A stretch of DNA of 64,000 nucleotides, taken from the NCBI GenBank assembly GCA_024236175.1, contig JACKKY010000005.1:1-64000 (forward strand), in the 5' to 3' direction. Of the stretch, positions 8,231-17,108 are shown one piece after another. The notes below the pieces were generated by a model. It searched no databases, was not told the origin of the DNA, and saw nothing but the letters and a program-made list of their open reading frames with translations. The stretch's first letter is position 1. Every line of letters begins with the position of its first letter. Position numbers and translations under genes: made by a program. Source of the stretch: Novosphingobium sp. Its GTDB lineage: Bacteria; Pseudomonadota; Alphaproteobacteria; Sphingomonadales; Sphingomonadaceae.

Positions 8231-9933
8231 GCGTCCTGCAGCCTCATGCGTTCAACTTCCTTCTCCAGCAGGTCGCTGGGCGACCCGGCCGCGTGGCGGC
8301 CGGCGAGATAGCCTTGCGTCATGCCGCGCGCATTGGACATGCCGCTCTGCATGACGGCGCCATTGTCCTGCCGCGCAACCGAATTGCCTGCCGCATACAG
8401 CCCTGCGATCGGTTCGCCGTCCCAGCCCATGACGCAGGCGTGGTGATTGATGACGAGCCCGGAAGCGGCAATGCCCGATCCCGCGACGCGGCTCAGCTCG
8501 ACCGCCCAGAAGGGGCCTTTTTCAAGCGTCCCGAAATTGGGGTGCGGCTTGTTGAAACGATCGCCGGTCATCCATGCTCCCCAGGGGTGCGAGCCGCGGC
8601 CGAATTCGGGATCCTCACCCTTTTCGGCATGGATATTGAAATTGGATACGGTTTCGGAGAGCGCCTGCGGATCGACGCCGATCACCCTGGCAAGGTCCTC
8701 GATCGTATCCGCCTTGACGCCGACGCCTTCGGGCATGTCCTGGCCGGGCATGATCGAGCCGAGCGGATATTTCTCCCGCGCCTGGCTGTCCTGGATCATC
8801 CAGCAGGGGAAATTGGGGTGGGTCTGGGTGCCGCCGTCGATGTGATCGACGGTGTAGTAGATCGACCGGTAGAACGATTCGTTGGCAAAGCGCTTTCCGG
8901 CGCGGTTGACGACGATCGTGTGAGGCAGGCCGATATAGGGCATGACGCCCCGCCAGAGGGGCACGCCGTCCTGCAATTCCTCGCCGGGTATCTGGCAGGC
9001 CAGCATCGTCACGTCGGGCACGCGCGCGATCCGCGCGCCCAGCGAACCCGCAAGCCTCAGATGCGCGCCGTCGACTTCCGGCATGATGATCGATTGCACA
9101 TCGAGCTGCATGCCAAGGCTCTTCGACAGGTCCGGGTTGCGCTCATAGCTGCTGACCGCGATGACGACGCCCTTGTTGGCCTTTACGTAAAGCTCCTGCC
9201 CGTCCTTCGTCGCGCGAACGCCGACGACCCGTTCGCCATCGAAGACCAGTTCCTCCACATTGACGCCCGTGTGAAGGGGAATGCCGCGGTCCAGCGCTCC
9301 CTTCACCAAATAGGCGGCAAGGCCGGGGCCGAGGCAGCGCTCGTCCTTCGCCAGGCGCTCGCCCATGACGGTGAAGTCCCAGTTCCGGATGTTCGGCGAC
9401 CCGCCGTTCTCGAAGATGTCGTCGTGGGTCATGCCGTAGAGGACATGGGGCGAGATGCGCGTTCGGTGCTGCCATTCGCCAAGCGTTTCCCCCTGGAAGG
9501 GCTCGACTTCGAGCAGACGGCCTTCCGAGACGGCGTCGTTGCAGATCCCGAAATAGTAGTCGGGACAATTGCGGATGACCTTCATCCTGAGGCCGATGCT
9601 GTCCTCGAAGAACTTGAGGGCGACCGGGGCATGGATCGCCTGGTTGAGGATCGCCAGGTCGTCGGCATAGCCCATGGAAAGCCGCTTCACGTAGCGAAAG
9701 CCGCTTTCGGACGAATCCTCGATGCCGAGTTCGGCGGCGTGGGCGTTTCCGGGAACCCAGACTTCCCCCATGGAGTAGGCGGTTACCCCGCCGACCTGAT
9801 CGGTGCGTTCGAGCACCATCGCGCTGGCGCCGCCATCCTGTGCGGCGATCGCGGCACACAGGCCGCCGCCGCCCGAACCGATCGCCACGACGTCGGCTTC
9901 AAGATCCCAGTTCTCCGGAAGGTTCCGAACCAT
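8227..9933 (-). CDS. FAD-dependent oxidoreductase, 3-ketosteroid-delta1-dehydrogenase-like
   Basis: A 568-residue flavoprotein with the FAD-binding motif AIGSGGGGLCAA (residues 17-28), then LERTDQVGG and the AYSMGEVWVPGN segment typical of KstD-type dehydrogenases. The C-terminus carries GLYAAGNSVA and a NARGMTQGYLAGRHAAG-like FAD end. It is the first gene of a minus-strand operon with the SRPBCC protein and probably the Rieske and second flavoprotein downstream. Family members introduce a C=C bond alpha-beta to a keto group; the actual substrate is not deducible. Confidence 0.87.
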   Translation of the reverse strand: MVRNLPENWDLEADVVAIGSGGGGLCAAIAAQDGGASAMVLERTDQVGGVTAYSMGEVWVPGNAHAAELGIEDSSESGFRYVKRLSMGYADDLAILNQAIHAPVALKFFEDSIGLRMKVIRNCPDYYFGICNDAVSEGRLLEVEPFQGETLGEWQHRTRISPHVLYGMTHDDIFENGGSPNIRNWDFTVMGERLAKDERCLGPGLAAYLVKGALDRGIPLHTGVNVEELVFDGERVVGVRATKDGQELYVKANKGVVIAVSSYERNPDLSKSLGMQLDVQSIIMPEVDGAHLRLAGSLGARIARVPDVTMLACQIPGEELQDGVPLWRGVMPYIGLPHTIVVNRAGKRFANESFYRSIYYTVDHIDGGTQTHPNFPCWMIQDSQAREKYPLGSIMPGQDMPEGVGVKADTIEDLARVIGVDPQALSETVSNFNIHAEKGEDPEFGRGSHPWGAWMTGDRFNKPHPNFGTLEKGPFWAVELSRVAGSGIAASGLVINHHACVMGWDGEPIAGLYAAGNSVARQDNGAVMQSGMSNARGMTQGYLAGRHAAGSPSDLLEKEVERMRLQDA

Positions 9934-10178
9934 TCAGCAATTCCTCTCCAACAGATGTCGATCGCGCGGCCGCCTGTTGACGTTGCATGCGGATTGTCGG
10001 TGCATCGGCTTTCCGGGGCGCTGGCATGCGCACCACCGACCCGTCAAGTGACTCTGTGCCGTCACAGGCAAGCGGATGCCGCGAGACCCGAATTTCACGG
10101 ATGTCAGGTTAAGCTCTTGCCGCAGGCCAATTTGACGATCACAGTCTGAAACGGGATGAGGTATCGGAAGGATCGGAG

Positions 10179-10649
10179 ATGACGGGCGTCGGCGGCGCCA
10201 GGGCAGCGGGCCTGCGCCATTGCGCGGAGGACAGCGTCGAGATCGAAGCTCCGGTCGAAACGGTCTGGAAGTTGCTCGTCGACTTCGCCGGCTGGCAGGA
10301 CTGGAATCCGCTTTACGTGGAAACCAGGGGCGACTTGCGCGTCGGCTCCGCAATCGGGTTCACGGTGGCTCTCGCAGGAATGAAGCCGCACGGGGGCAGC
10401 GCCACGGTTCTCTCGGTGATACCAAACGAAGTGATCGAATACGGAACCGGTGCGTTCGCAGGGCTCGTCCGCGCCACTCGCTATATCGAAGTCCGCGCGC
10501 TCGGCGCGGAGCGGTGCCTTGTCGTCAACGGCGAGCATATGGGCGGGTTGCTCGGCCCGCTTCTTTTCAAGGCGGTGGGGGAGAAGGTCCGCCTCGGCCT
10601 CAAGGGCATGAACGAGGCGCTCAAGGGCCTTGCAGAACAACACAGCTGA
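10179..10649 (+). CDS. SRPBCC family (polyketide cyclase/START-like) protein
   Basis: A 156-residue protein with the fold signature VEIEAPVETVWKLLVDFAGW (residues 19-38) followed by WNPLY and a GLLGPLLFKAVG C-terminal helix. This family binds hydrophobic ligands and its members are often of unknown function. It is the first gene of a plus-strand operon (11 bases before the sulfotransferase) and diverges from the KstD-like gene across about 245 bases. The start ATG 10179 follows AAGGATCGGAG, a good ribosome site. Confidence 0.75.
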   Translation: MTGVGGARAAGLRHCAEDSVEIEAPVETVWKLLVDFAGWQDWNPLYVETRGDLRVGSAIGFTVALAGMKPHGGSATVLSVIPNEVIEYGTGAFAGLVRATRYIEVRALGAERCLVVNGEHMGGLLGPLLFKAVGEKVRLGLKGMNEALKGLAEQHS

Positions 10650-10660
10650 CCGGAGAAGGC

Positions 10661-11830
10661 ATGAACACCGAAACGCACCTGTCCTTTGATTGCATCCTGA
10701 CATTGGCCGAGCGGGACAGCGGCGCCGTGGGGCTTGCCGACGAGGGGCTGATCTCCCGGGCGAGGGCGGTCGTCGACTGGGTCAACGAACGGGGGCCGTA
10801 TGGTGCCAGCCAGCTTCGCGCGATGCAGGCCCAGATAAAGAACCTCCTGGCAACGCGGCTGAGGCTGGCGGCCGACCGGCAGCGCTATCCGGCCATTGCC
10901 GGGGAGAAGATCGAACGGCCGATCTTCATCATCGGCTTCGCCCGTGCGGGGACCACGCTGGTCCATTCGCTGCTTGCCGAGGATCCCGGCGTGTATGCGC
11001 CGCAATCGTGGCACATGTATTCCCCTTCGCCGCCGCCGGGGGCGGGGCCGGTCGCTCCCGAGCGGATCGCCTATTCACAGCGCATGGTGGAGGAGTGGAT
11101 GAACTTCTGCCCGGGGCAGAAGCCGATGCACCCCTATATCGACAAGGGAGCCTACCAGCTGTGCGAGGACGAGGAAGTGATCGCCCTCGATTTCCGCACC
11201 ACCTATCCGTACCATTTCTACAAGGTGCCGACGATGTCATCGATGCTGGTGCTCGATCCTGACCCGACCGGCTCGTTCATGTTCCACCGGGAGTTCCTGC
11301 AACACCTCCAGTGGAACACCGGCGTCGACCGCTGGGTGTGCAAGGGGCCGAGCCATCAGGGCAACCTGAGCGGCCTGTTCGAGGCCTATCCGGATGCGCT
11401 TTGCATCTGGCCGCACCGTCCCATTGGCGAGATCTTCGCTTCCATCGTCACGCTGACCGCGATGATCTACGATACGATCACGGGAGAGCCGAGCGATATC
11501 CAGTCGACCGCGAAGATGCTCGCCGACGGCATGAGGGCAGGCCTCGACCAGGTGCTTGCCAATGACATGATCGACGATCCTCGCATCATGCACCTGCCGT
11601 TCCGCGAGGTTACCCAGGATCCCATTGGCGTAATTCGCCGCATCTATGGAGCGCAAGGCCGTGAAGTCACCGCCCAGTTCGAAAGCAGGGTTCAAGCCTG
11701 GCTGGACGCGCCGGAAAATGCTGTCGACCGCTATGGCCGCTATCCCTATTCCTATGACGTCCTGGGCCTGGAGCGGGAAGGGATCGAGGAGCTCTTCGCC
11801 GACTACAGCAAGCGATTCGGACTGGAATGA
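10661..11830 (+). CDS. Sulfotransferase family protein
   Basis: The 389-residue product carries a P-loop-like PAPS-binding segment, IIGFARAGTTLVHSLLAEDP (residues 89-108), and a downstream CKGPSHQGNLSGL region matching the substrate-side motif of the bacterial sulfotransferase_3-type family. The start ATG 10661 lies 11 bases after the SRPBCC stop, with GGAGAAGG in front. Such proteins transfer sulfuryl groups from PAPS to hydroxylated metabolites; many environmental homologues have no assigned substrate. Alternatively it may be a nucleotide-binding relative without transferase activity. Confidence 0.8.
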   Translation: MNTETHLSFDCILTLAERDSGAVGLADEGLISRARAVVDWVNERGPYGASQLRAMQAQIKNLLATRLRLAADRQRYPAIAGEKIERPIFIIGFARAGTTLVHSLLAEDPGVYAPQSWHMYSPSPPPGAGPVAPERIAYSQRMVEEWMNFCPGQKPMHPYIDKGAYQLCEDEEVIALDFRTTYPYHFYKVPTMSSMLVLDPDPTGSFMFHREFLQHLQWNTGVDRWVCKGPSHQGNLSGLFEAYPDALCIWPHRPIGEIFASIVTLTAMIYDTITGEPSDIQSTAKMLADGMRAGLDQVLANDMIDDPRIMHLPFREVTQDPIGVIRRIYGAQGREVTAQFESRVQAWLDAPENAVDRYGRYPYSYDVLGLEREGIEELFADYSKRFGLE

Positions 11831-11849
11831 CAACGGGAGAGGCACAGGC

Positions 11850-13124
11850 ATGACCGACGACGGATATTTTCTTTCGAGCGAGAACCCCATCGCCAACATC
11901 GATCAGCGTGCGATGGAGGATACCGCGCTGCGGCTGATCAAGCGGCCGGAAGTCGAGAAGGCCAAAGGCCTGGCGTCCTATCTCTTTCGCGAGGTTTTCC
12001 AGAAAACCGCCGGTGAGCAGATGGCCCGGTTCGAGGACGCGATAGACGAATACGTCTTCCACTATGCGATGCGGGCGGCGGCGAGCGACGGCCAGCATCC
12101 CGGCATACTGCGTTTCATGACGCCGCCACATAACTGGTTCGGTCGCGACGTGCCGGGATCGCGCTGGGGCGCCGACAGCCCGGACTTCGCCTATCGTATC
12201 ATTCCGGTCTCGCCTGACGGACGCTACGAAATCCGCGGCTGGCCGACCTGCAAGAAGCCCCCGACCGCGCATTATGCGCTGATGGCGGACAACACGGCTG
12301 CGCCTAGCATTATCAGCCTGCTCGACGGGCTCGACGTGGAAACTGACGAAAACGGTGAGTTCACGATCACGGTCGATCCCGATCCGGCCGGTGACCGCAA
12401 GAACCATATCCAGACCGCGCCCAACGCGTTCCAGATCTGGATTCGCGATGCCATGGGGGACTGGCTGGAACAATCGCCCAACGCGCTGCGTGTGACCCGG
12501 CTCAATCCCCCTCAGCGCGATGTGCCGAGCGACGAGGAGCTGGCGCAATGGGCGGCTCGCGCTTTGCTCGACGGCGTATATTACCACTACTACCTCAGCG
12601 CGGGGCTCACGCTCAAAGAGCCCAACGAGATCAATCCTCCGGGGTCTTCGGCCGCGCTGGGAGGCATGGCCAGTCAGTACACCTGCAGTGCGAATATCCT
12701 ACTGGACAAGGACGAGGCGTTGATAATCACGGCGAGCGAATCCGGCGCGTTGTTCCGCAATGCCGTGCTCGTCGATGTCTTCATGAACACGCTGAATTAC
12801 TGGGACCACACCAGCAGCCTCAACCACGCGCAGATGGAACCCGATGAAGGCGGATTGTTCACCTATGTGATCTCGCACCAGGATCCGGGCGTCCACAACT
12901 GGCTGGACACGACCGGAATGCGCCAGACGATCTTCGGCCAGCGCTGGCAATCCTTCGCCGGTGGCGCGGCGAAGGAAGTCCCGACCATCGAAGGACGCGT
13001 GGTCAAGTTCAAGAACCTGGCCAAGGAACTCCCCAAGGGCGTGCGGATGATCGATTCCGCCGGCCGCGAGAAGCAGCTCGCGGATCGCCGGGCCGGCTTC
13101 GACAAACGGTTCGTGGACAGCTAG
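11850..13124 (+). CDS. DUF1214-like domain protein
   Basis: A 424-residue soluble protein with no signal peptide. The segment SPDGRYEIRGWP (from about residue 116) and the C-terminal VISHQDPGVHNWLDTTGM stretch resemble DUF1214/DUF1254-type proteins. It is third in the operon after the sulfotransferase (19-base gap, with GGGAGAGG before the ATG). The family has no established activity; association with sulfotransferase and SRPBCC genes suggests a role in handling the same metabolite. The domain assignment is from memory of the family pattern. Confidence 0.6.
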   Translation: MTDDGYFLSSENPIANIDQRAMEDTALRLIKRPEVEKAKGLASYLFREVFQKTAGEQMARFEDAIDEYVFHYAMRAAASDGQHPGILRFMTPPHNWFGRDVPGSRWGADSPDFAYRIIPVSPDGRYEIRGWPTCKKPPTAHYALMADNTAAPSIISLLDGLDVETDENGEFTITVDPDPAGDRKNHIQTAPNAFQIWIRDAMGDWLEQSPNALRVTRLNPPQRDVPSDEELAQWAARALLDGVYYHYYLSAGLTLKEPNEINPPGSSAALGGMASQYTCSANILLDKDEALIITASESGALFRNAVLVDVFMNTLNYWDHTSSLNHAQMEPDEGGLFTYVISHQDPGVHNWLDTTGMRQTIFGQRWQSFAGGAAKEVPTIEGRVVKFKNLAKELPKGVRMIDSAGREKQLADRRAGFDKRFVDS

Positions 13125-13148
13125 CTGGTGGAAGGGCGCTAGCGCGCT

Positions 13149-13871
13149 TCATTTCGCAAGTTCGCGCACCCTCGCGAGCAGGGGAAGGCGGTTGCTGCGG
13201 TTTGCCTCGAACCGGGCGAGCTCCTCGTCCCGGCCGAGGATTGCGCGGATGATGCGATGTCGCCCTGCCTTCCACTTGTCGAGCTTCACCAGCCCGCGGT
13301 TGCCCGTCTCGTAAGGTCGGCTCTCCGCAAATCGGAGGGTGACGCGGGTCAGCAACTCGAACAGCGGTCGGTTCACCATCCGGAACAGCAGGTCCTGGAA
13401 CTCCGCTTCGACATCTCCCATCCCGGCGTCGTCGGCACAGGCATCTATTTGCGGCAAGAACTCCTCGAGCTCCTCGTAGAGGTCTTCATCCTCGCACCGC
13501 GCCGCCGCAGCAGCGAGCTCGTTGAAAAGCAGCGACGTCATCTCGAGCGCTTCTTCCCAGGAGCTGGGCTCGGTGCGCATGTAGGCGGCGAGCGAGCGTT
13601 CCAGATCGGCTTCGTCTGGCCGCTTGCCGTAATAGCCGCCACCCGGACCGCGCCGCACCTCGAGCAGCCCCTCATGTTCCAGTATGCGCGCCGCCTGCTG
13701 CACGGTCACGATGCCGACGCCGAGCGTTTCGGCAAGGCTGGTCAGCGATCCGATGCGACTCTCGGGTTCGGTGGCATAGATCATTTCGCGCAGGCGTTCG
13801 GCCGTCGCGTGCACGAGTCGCTGGCCGCTGCGCGAGCGCCTTTTGGCATTAGTGGTCATCTTATCGGCCAT
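13149..13871 (-). CDS. GntR-family transcriptional regulator (FadR/FCD-like)
   Basis: An N-terminal winged helix is evident: IGSLTSLAETLGVGIVTVQQ, then ARILEHEGLLEVRRGPGGGYY, the usual FadR-group wing. A helical C-terminal effector domain follows. ATG 13871 was chosen, giving 240 residues; a TTG at 13901 could add ten. The gene is convergent with the DUF1214-like gene and divergent from the ALDH operon. It probably controls that operon and itself through the palindrome at 13917-13933. Effector unknown. Confidence 0.85.
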   Translation of the reverse strand: MADKMTTNAKRRSRSGQRLVHATAERLREMIYATEPESRIGSLTSLAETLGVGIVTVQQAARILEHEGLLEVRRGPGGGYYGKRPDEADLERSLAAYMRTEPSSWEEALEMTSLLFNELAAAAARCEDEDLYEELEEFLPQIDACADDAGMGDVEAEFQDLLFRMVNRPLFELLTRVTLRFAESRPYETGNRGLVKLDKWKAGRHRIIRAILGRDEELARFEANRSNRLPLLARVRELAK

Positions 13872-13916
13872 TCTTCGCGCTCCCAACCCGATTTTGCCCA
13901 ATTATATGCTTATTAT

Positions 13917-13933
13917 TGTGGCTTACAACCACA
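13917..13933. promoter_or_regulatory. Candidate operator in GntR/ALDH divergent promoter
   Basis: Imperfect 17-bp palindrome TGTGGCTTACAACCACA (arms TGTGG/CCACA, with further AA/TT symmetry) in the 172-bp divergent region. It lies in an AT-rich stretch where a promoter is expected. The symmetry and placement fit a GntR dimer site. Confidence 0.45.
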
Positions 13934-14043
13934 TCTAGGCACCAAGAATCCCGATTGACGGCTAATAAGGAGGTCTATAATTCTCACCCAAAGCCAAATC
14001 GGCACGGCCTGCGCCGACCGAACCCTGAGAGAGGACCGGAAAG

Positions 14044-15516
14044 ATGACATTCCAGAGCCCGCAATCCGACATCCTGCCGCGCTCCACGCTGATCATCGGC
14101 GACAAGGTTGAAGAGCATGGCAGCGGCAGCAAGGTCGCGCACATCTATCCCGGCAACGGCAGCGTTACCCGCGAGATCACGTTGGCAAGCCCCGACGATG
14201 TCGAGCGGGCGGTCGCCGCGGCCCGCGCGGCCCTGCCCGAGTGGAAGGCGATGCCGGGAGACAAGCGCCGCAACCTGTTCTTCAAGCTCGCCGATCTGCT
14301 TGAGGCGAAGTCGGCGGAATTCGTTCCGTCGCTGGTCTCGGAGAACGGTTCGATCGCCATGGCCGCGCCTTTCATGGGATACGACGCTGCTCAGAAATTC
14401 CGTTACTTCGGCGGCTGGGCCGACAAGATTCATGGCCGCACGATCCCGATGTGGGGCGGGCCGGCGCATGACTACGTGACCTACGAGCCCTATGGCGTGG
14501 TGGGCGTGATCGTTCCCTGGAACGGCCCGCTGTTCGCAGCGACGATGGTGATCGCGCCGGCGCTGGCTGCCGGCAACTGCATCGTGCTGAAGTCTCCGGA
14601 CCTCGCGCCCTACAGTGCCATGAAGCTCGTGGAACTGATGCTGGAAGCCGGTTTTCCGGCAGGGGTCGTCAATCTCGTCACCGGCGGCGCCGACGTCGGC
14701 GAGGCGATGGTCGCGCATCCCGGGGTCGACAAGATCGAGTTCATCGGTTCGGGCAACACCGCTCGCAAGGTGCTTGCCAATGCCGCCCAGTCGCTCAAGC
14801 CCTGCGGTCTCGAACTCGGCGGAAAGTCCGCGGTGATCGTGTTCGACGATGCCGATCTTCAGAACGCCGCCCAGAAGGGACTGACCGGAGCGGTCAGCGC
14901 CAACGGCCAGGGCTGCGTCAACGGTACGCGCTTGCTTGTCCAGCGGGGAATCTACGAGCCCTATCTGCAGACGCTCACCGCCGTTGCGGGGCACATCAAG
15001 GTCGGCGATCCGATGGACCAGTCGACCATGATGGGGCCGGTCATTTCCGAAACCGCGCTGCGGCGCATCTCCGGTATGATCGAGCGTGGAGTGGAGCAGG
15101 GCGGCCGGCTCGTCTGTGGAGGCGAGCGGATGGGCGGCGATCACGCGGACGGCTTCTTCCTTCCGATCACCGTGCTGGCCGACGTTGCGAACGACAGCGA
15201 GATCGCCCAGCACGAGGTCTTCGGGCCGGTGCTCGTGGTTACGCCCTTCGATACGGAGGAAGAGGCGATCGCGCTCGCCAATGCCACCGATTACGGCCTC
15301 GGCGCCTATGTCCACACGCAGAACCTGCGGCGTGCGCATTATGTGACGAGCCAGCTCGACGCGGGCATGATCCACGTCAACGGCTCGGGCGAGGCGATGC
15401 AGCCCAATGCGCCCTTCGGTGGATACAAGAACAGCGGCCACGGAAGGCTTGGCGGCGTGGAGGGGCTGCACGAGTTCCTCCAGCCGAAGAACATCTGGAT
15501 GAACCTGGCGCAATAA
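14044..15516 (+). CDS. NAD(P)-dependent aldehyde dehydrogenase
   Basis: A 490-residue ALDH superfamily enzyme oxidising an aldehyde to its acid. Seen: YGVVGVIVPWNGP (oxyanion/cofactor region), the catalytic glutamate motif LELGGKSA, and the nucleophilic cysteine in NGQGCVNGTR. Further landmarks are EVFGPVLVV and a C-terminal FGGYKNSGHGR. It opens a five-gene plus-strand operon (ALDH, CMD-like, SDR, HIBADH-like, SDR) and is preceded by AGAGAGGACCGGAAAG. The divergent GntR gene likely regulates it. Substrate not deducible. Confidence 0.92.
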   Translation: MTFQSPQSDILPRSTLIIGDKVEEHGSGSKVAHIYPGNGSVTREITLASPDDVERAVAAARAALPEWKAMPGDKRRNLFFKLADLLEAKSAEFVPSLVSENGSIAMAAPFMGYDAAQKFRYFGGWADKIHGRTIPMWGGPAHDYVTYEPYGVVGVIVPWNGPLFAATMVIAPALAAGNCIVLKSPDLAPYSAMKLVELMLEAGFPAGVVNLVTGGADVGEAMVAHPGVDKIEFIGSGNTARKVLANAAQSLKPCGLELGGKSAVIVFDDADLQNAAQKGLTGAVSANGQGCVNGTRLLVQRGIYEPYLQTLTAVAGHIKVGDPMDQSTMMGPVISETALRRISGMIERGVEQGGRLVCGGERMGGDHADGFFLPITVLADVANDSEIAQHEVFGPVLVVTPFDTEEEAIALANATDYGLGAYVHTQNLRRAHYVTSQLDAGMIHVNGSGEAMQPNAPFGGYKNSGHGRLGGVEGLHEFLQPKNIWMNLAQ

Positions 15517-15540
15517 CCGCCACACTTGGGAGAGGTTTTC

Positions 15541-16332
15541 ATGACATTGCTCGATCCCGCCGAACGTTCGGCGCGCGGCCTTTCGGCCCAGGCCGAACTG
15601 ACCGGCGCACCCGCGCCGGAGCCTGCGACGCTGCTCGACGAGACCTGGCGCGACTTCATCTACGCCGAGGTCTGGACCCGTCCCGGGCTGGATAGGCGTG
15701 CGCGCTTCCTGATCTCCATGGCGGCGGCTGCCAGCAACAACGGGCCCAAGAAGGCGCTGGACGGATACGTGCGCGGTGCGCTGACCACCAAGGAACTGAC
15801 GCTGTCGGAGCTGCGTGAAGCGGCGCTGCATCTTGCTGTCTACAGCGGCTGGGACAAGGGCGGCGAACTCGACGCTGCGGTAACCCGCGTGCAGGACGAA
15901 CTCGGGCTGGAACCGGTGAAGCTCGATCCGATCCGGGCCGAGCCCTGGGATCCGCAGGAGCGCATGGAAGCCGGCGCGCGCGAATTCGAGAAGGTGATGA
16001 CCTTCGGTGGCCCGCAACCCGGCAACGGCTTTGCCTATCTGCAGGACGGCATACTCAATTTCGTGTTCGGCGAGATGTGGTGCCGGCGCGGACTGGACGA
16101 GCGTTCGCGGCGCTGGATAACGCTGGTCGGCGTTGCCGATTCACGTGCCGAGACGCCGATCAAGAGCCACTTCCATGCCGCCATGGCGAGCGGAAACTGC
16201 ACGGCGGCGGAACTTCACGAATTCGTCCTGCAGTATTCGATCCATGCCGGATGGCCGAAGGGATCGGAAGTGCAGGGCGCGGTCTTCGAAATGGCTGCGA
16301 AGATCGAGAAGGGTCTTCCCTGGAACGGCTGA
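15541..16332 (+). CDS. Carboxymuconolactone-decarboxylase-like protein, two-domain
   Basis: A 263-residue protein formed of two CMD/AhpD-like repeats. Each has the pattern W-TRPGLDRRARFLI or RRGLDERSRRWI, followed by an AAELHE-type helix and a Y-S-(G/H)-W-KG turn. The CxxC redox pair of AhpD-type members is absent, so a peroxidase role is unlikely and a lactone/decarboxylase-type or structural role is more plausible. Start ATG 15541 follows GGGAGAGG; an upstream TTG at 15526 would contain that ribosome site. Second gene of the ALDH operon. Confidence 0.82.
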   Translation: MTLLDPAERSARGLSAQAELTGAPAPEPATLLDETWRDFIYAEVWTRPGLDRRARFLISMAAAASNNGPKKALDGYVRGALTTKELTLSELREAALHLAVYSGWDKGGELDAAVTRVQDELGLEPVKLDPIRAEPWDPQERMEAGAREFEKVMTFGGPQPGNGFAYLQDGILNFVFGEMWCRRGLDERSRRWITLVGVADSRAETPIKSHFHAAMASGNCTAAELHEFVLQYSIHAGWPKGSEVQGAVFEMAAKIEKGLPWNG

Positions 16333-16346
16333 GCTAGGAGCTGAGA

Positions 16347-17108
16347 TTGACACTGATTCCCGATATGAAAGGCGAGGCCGCCGTCGTCACCGGCGCGGCT
16401 TCCGGGCTGGGACGAGCGACAGCGGTCAAGCTTGCCGAGGCGGGCGCGAACCTGTGCCTTGTCGATTTCAACCAGGCCGGGCTCGATGAAACCGCAGCCA
16501 TGCTTTCGGACAGCGGTGTCGAGGTGATCCTCCACCTCGCGGATCTCTCCGACCCCGACGCCTGTCGCGCGCCCGTCGACGTCGCTGTCGAACGGTTCGG
16601 ACGGCTCGATGCGCTGTGCAATATCGCCGGCCTGATCAGGTTCGCGAACAGTCCGCAAATGCCGCGCGAGGATTGGGACCGGACAATCGCCGTCAATCTG
16701 ACCGCGCCGTTCCTGCTGTCGCAGGCGGCCATTCCGCACCTGCTCGAAACCGAAGGCGCGATCGTCAACTGTTCGTCGACGGCCGCTTTCGTTGGCGAGG
16801 CCTATGCCGCCGCCTATTGCGCGAGCAAGGCCGGCCTGCTGCAGATGACCAAGGCCATGGCCATGGAGTTTTCCCGCAAGCCGATCCGGATCAATGCCGT
16901 CGCGCCGGGAGGGATGATGACCAACATCGGCAACAACATGCAGATGCCCGAGAATGTCGAGATCGACCTGATCCAGCGCTTCTCCGGTTTGCGCGGGCTG
17001 GTGGAAGTGGACGACGTCGCCGACGTGATCTGCATGCTCGCCAGTGATGCCGGGCGCGGCTTCCATGGCTCCTGCGTGACGATCGATGCCGGGATAACCG
17101 CAGGATGA
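16347..17108 (+). CDS. Short-chain dehydrogenase/reductase
   Basis: Classical SDR of 253 residues with the cofactor motif TGAASGLGRA, a catalytic YCASK pair preceded by the active-site serine in NCSSTAAF, and NAVAPGG. The start is the rare TTG at 16347, supported by AGGAG at 16336-16340 with six-base spacing; the nearest in-frame ATG (16365) would cut into the strand before the Rossmann motif less sensibly. Its end overlaps the next gene by four bases (ATGA). It probably interconverts a hydroxyl and a keto group in the pathway. Confidence 0.87.
   Translation: MTLIPDMKGEAAVVTGAASGLGRATAVKLAEAGANLCLVDFNQAGLDETAAMLSDSGVEVILHLADLSDPDACRAPVDVAVERFGRLDALCNIAGLIRFANSPQMPREDWDRTIAVNLTAPFLLSQAAIPHLLETEGAIVNCSSTAAFVGEAYAAAYCASKAGLLQMTKAMAMEFSRKPIRINAVAPGGMMTNIGNNMQMPENVEIDLIQRFSGLRGLVEVDDVADVICMLASDAGRGFHGSCVTIDAGITAG

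Noticed and set aside
10054..10067. CTGTG-CCGT-CACAG short inverted repeat upstream of the KstD-like gene
   Set aside because: Arms are only 5 bp and there is no second copy or consensus to support an operator.
8293..10149. 618-codon plus-strand frame
   Set aside because: Shadow of the KstD-like gene on the minus strand.
13984..16017. 677-codon minus-strand frame
   Set aside because: Shadow of the aldehyde dehydrogenase and CMD-like genes.
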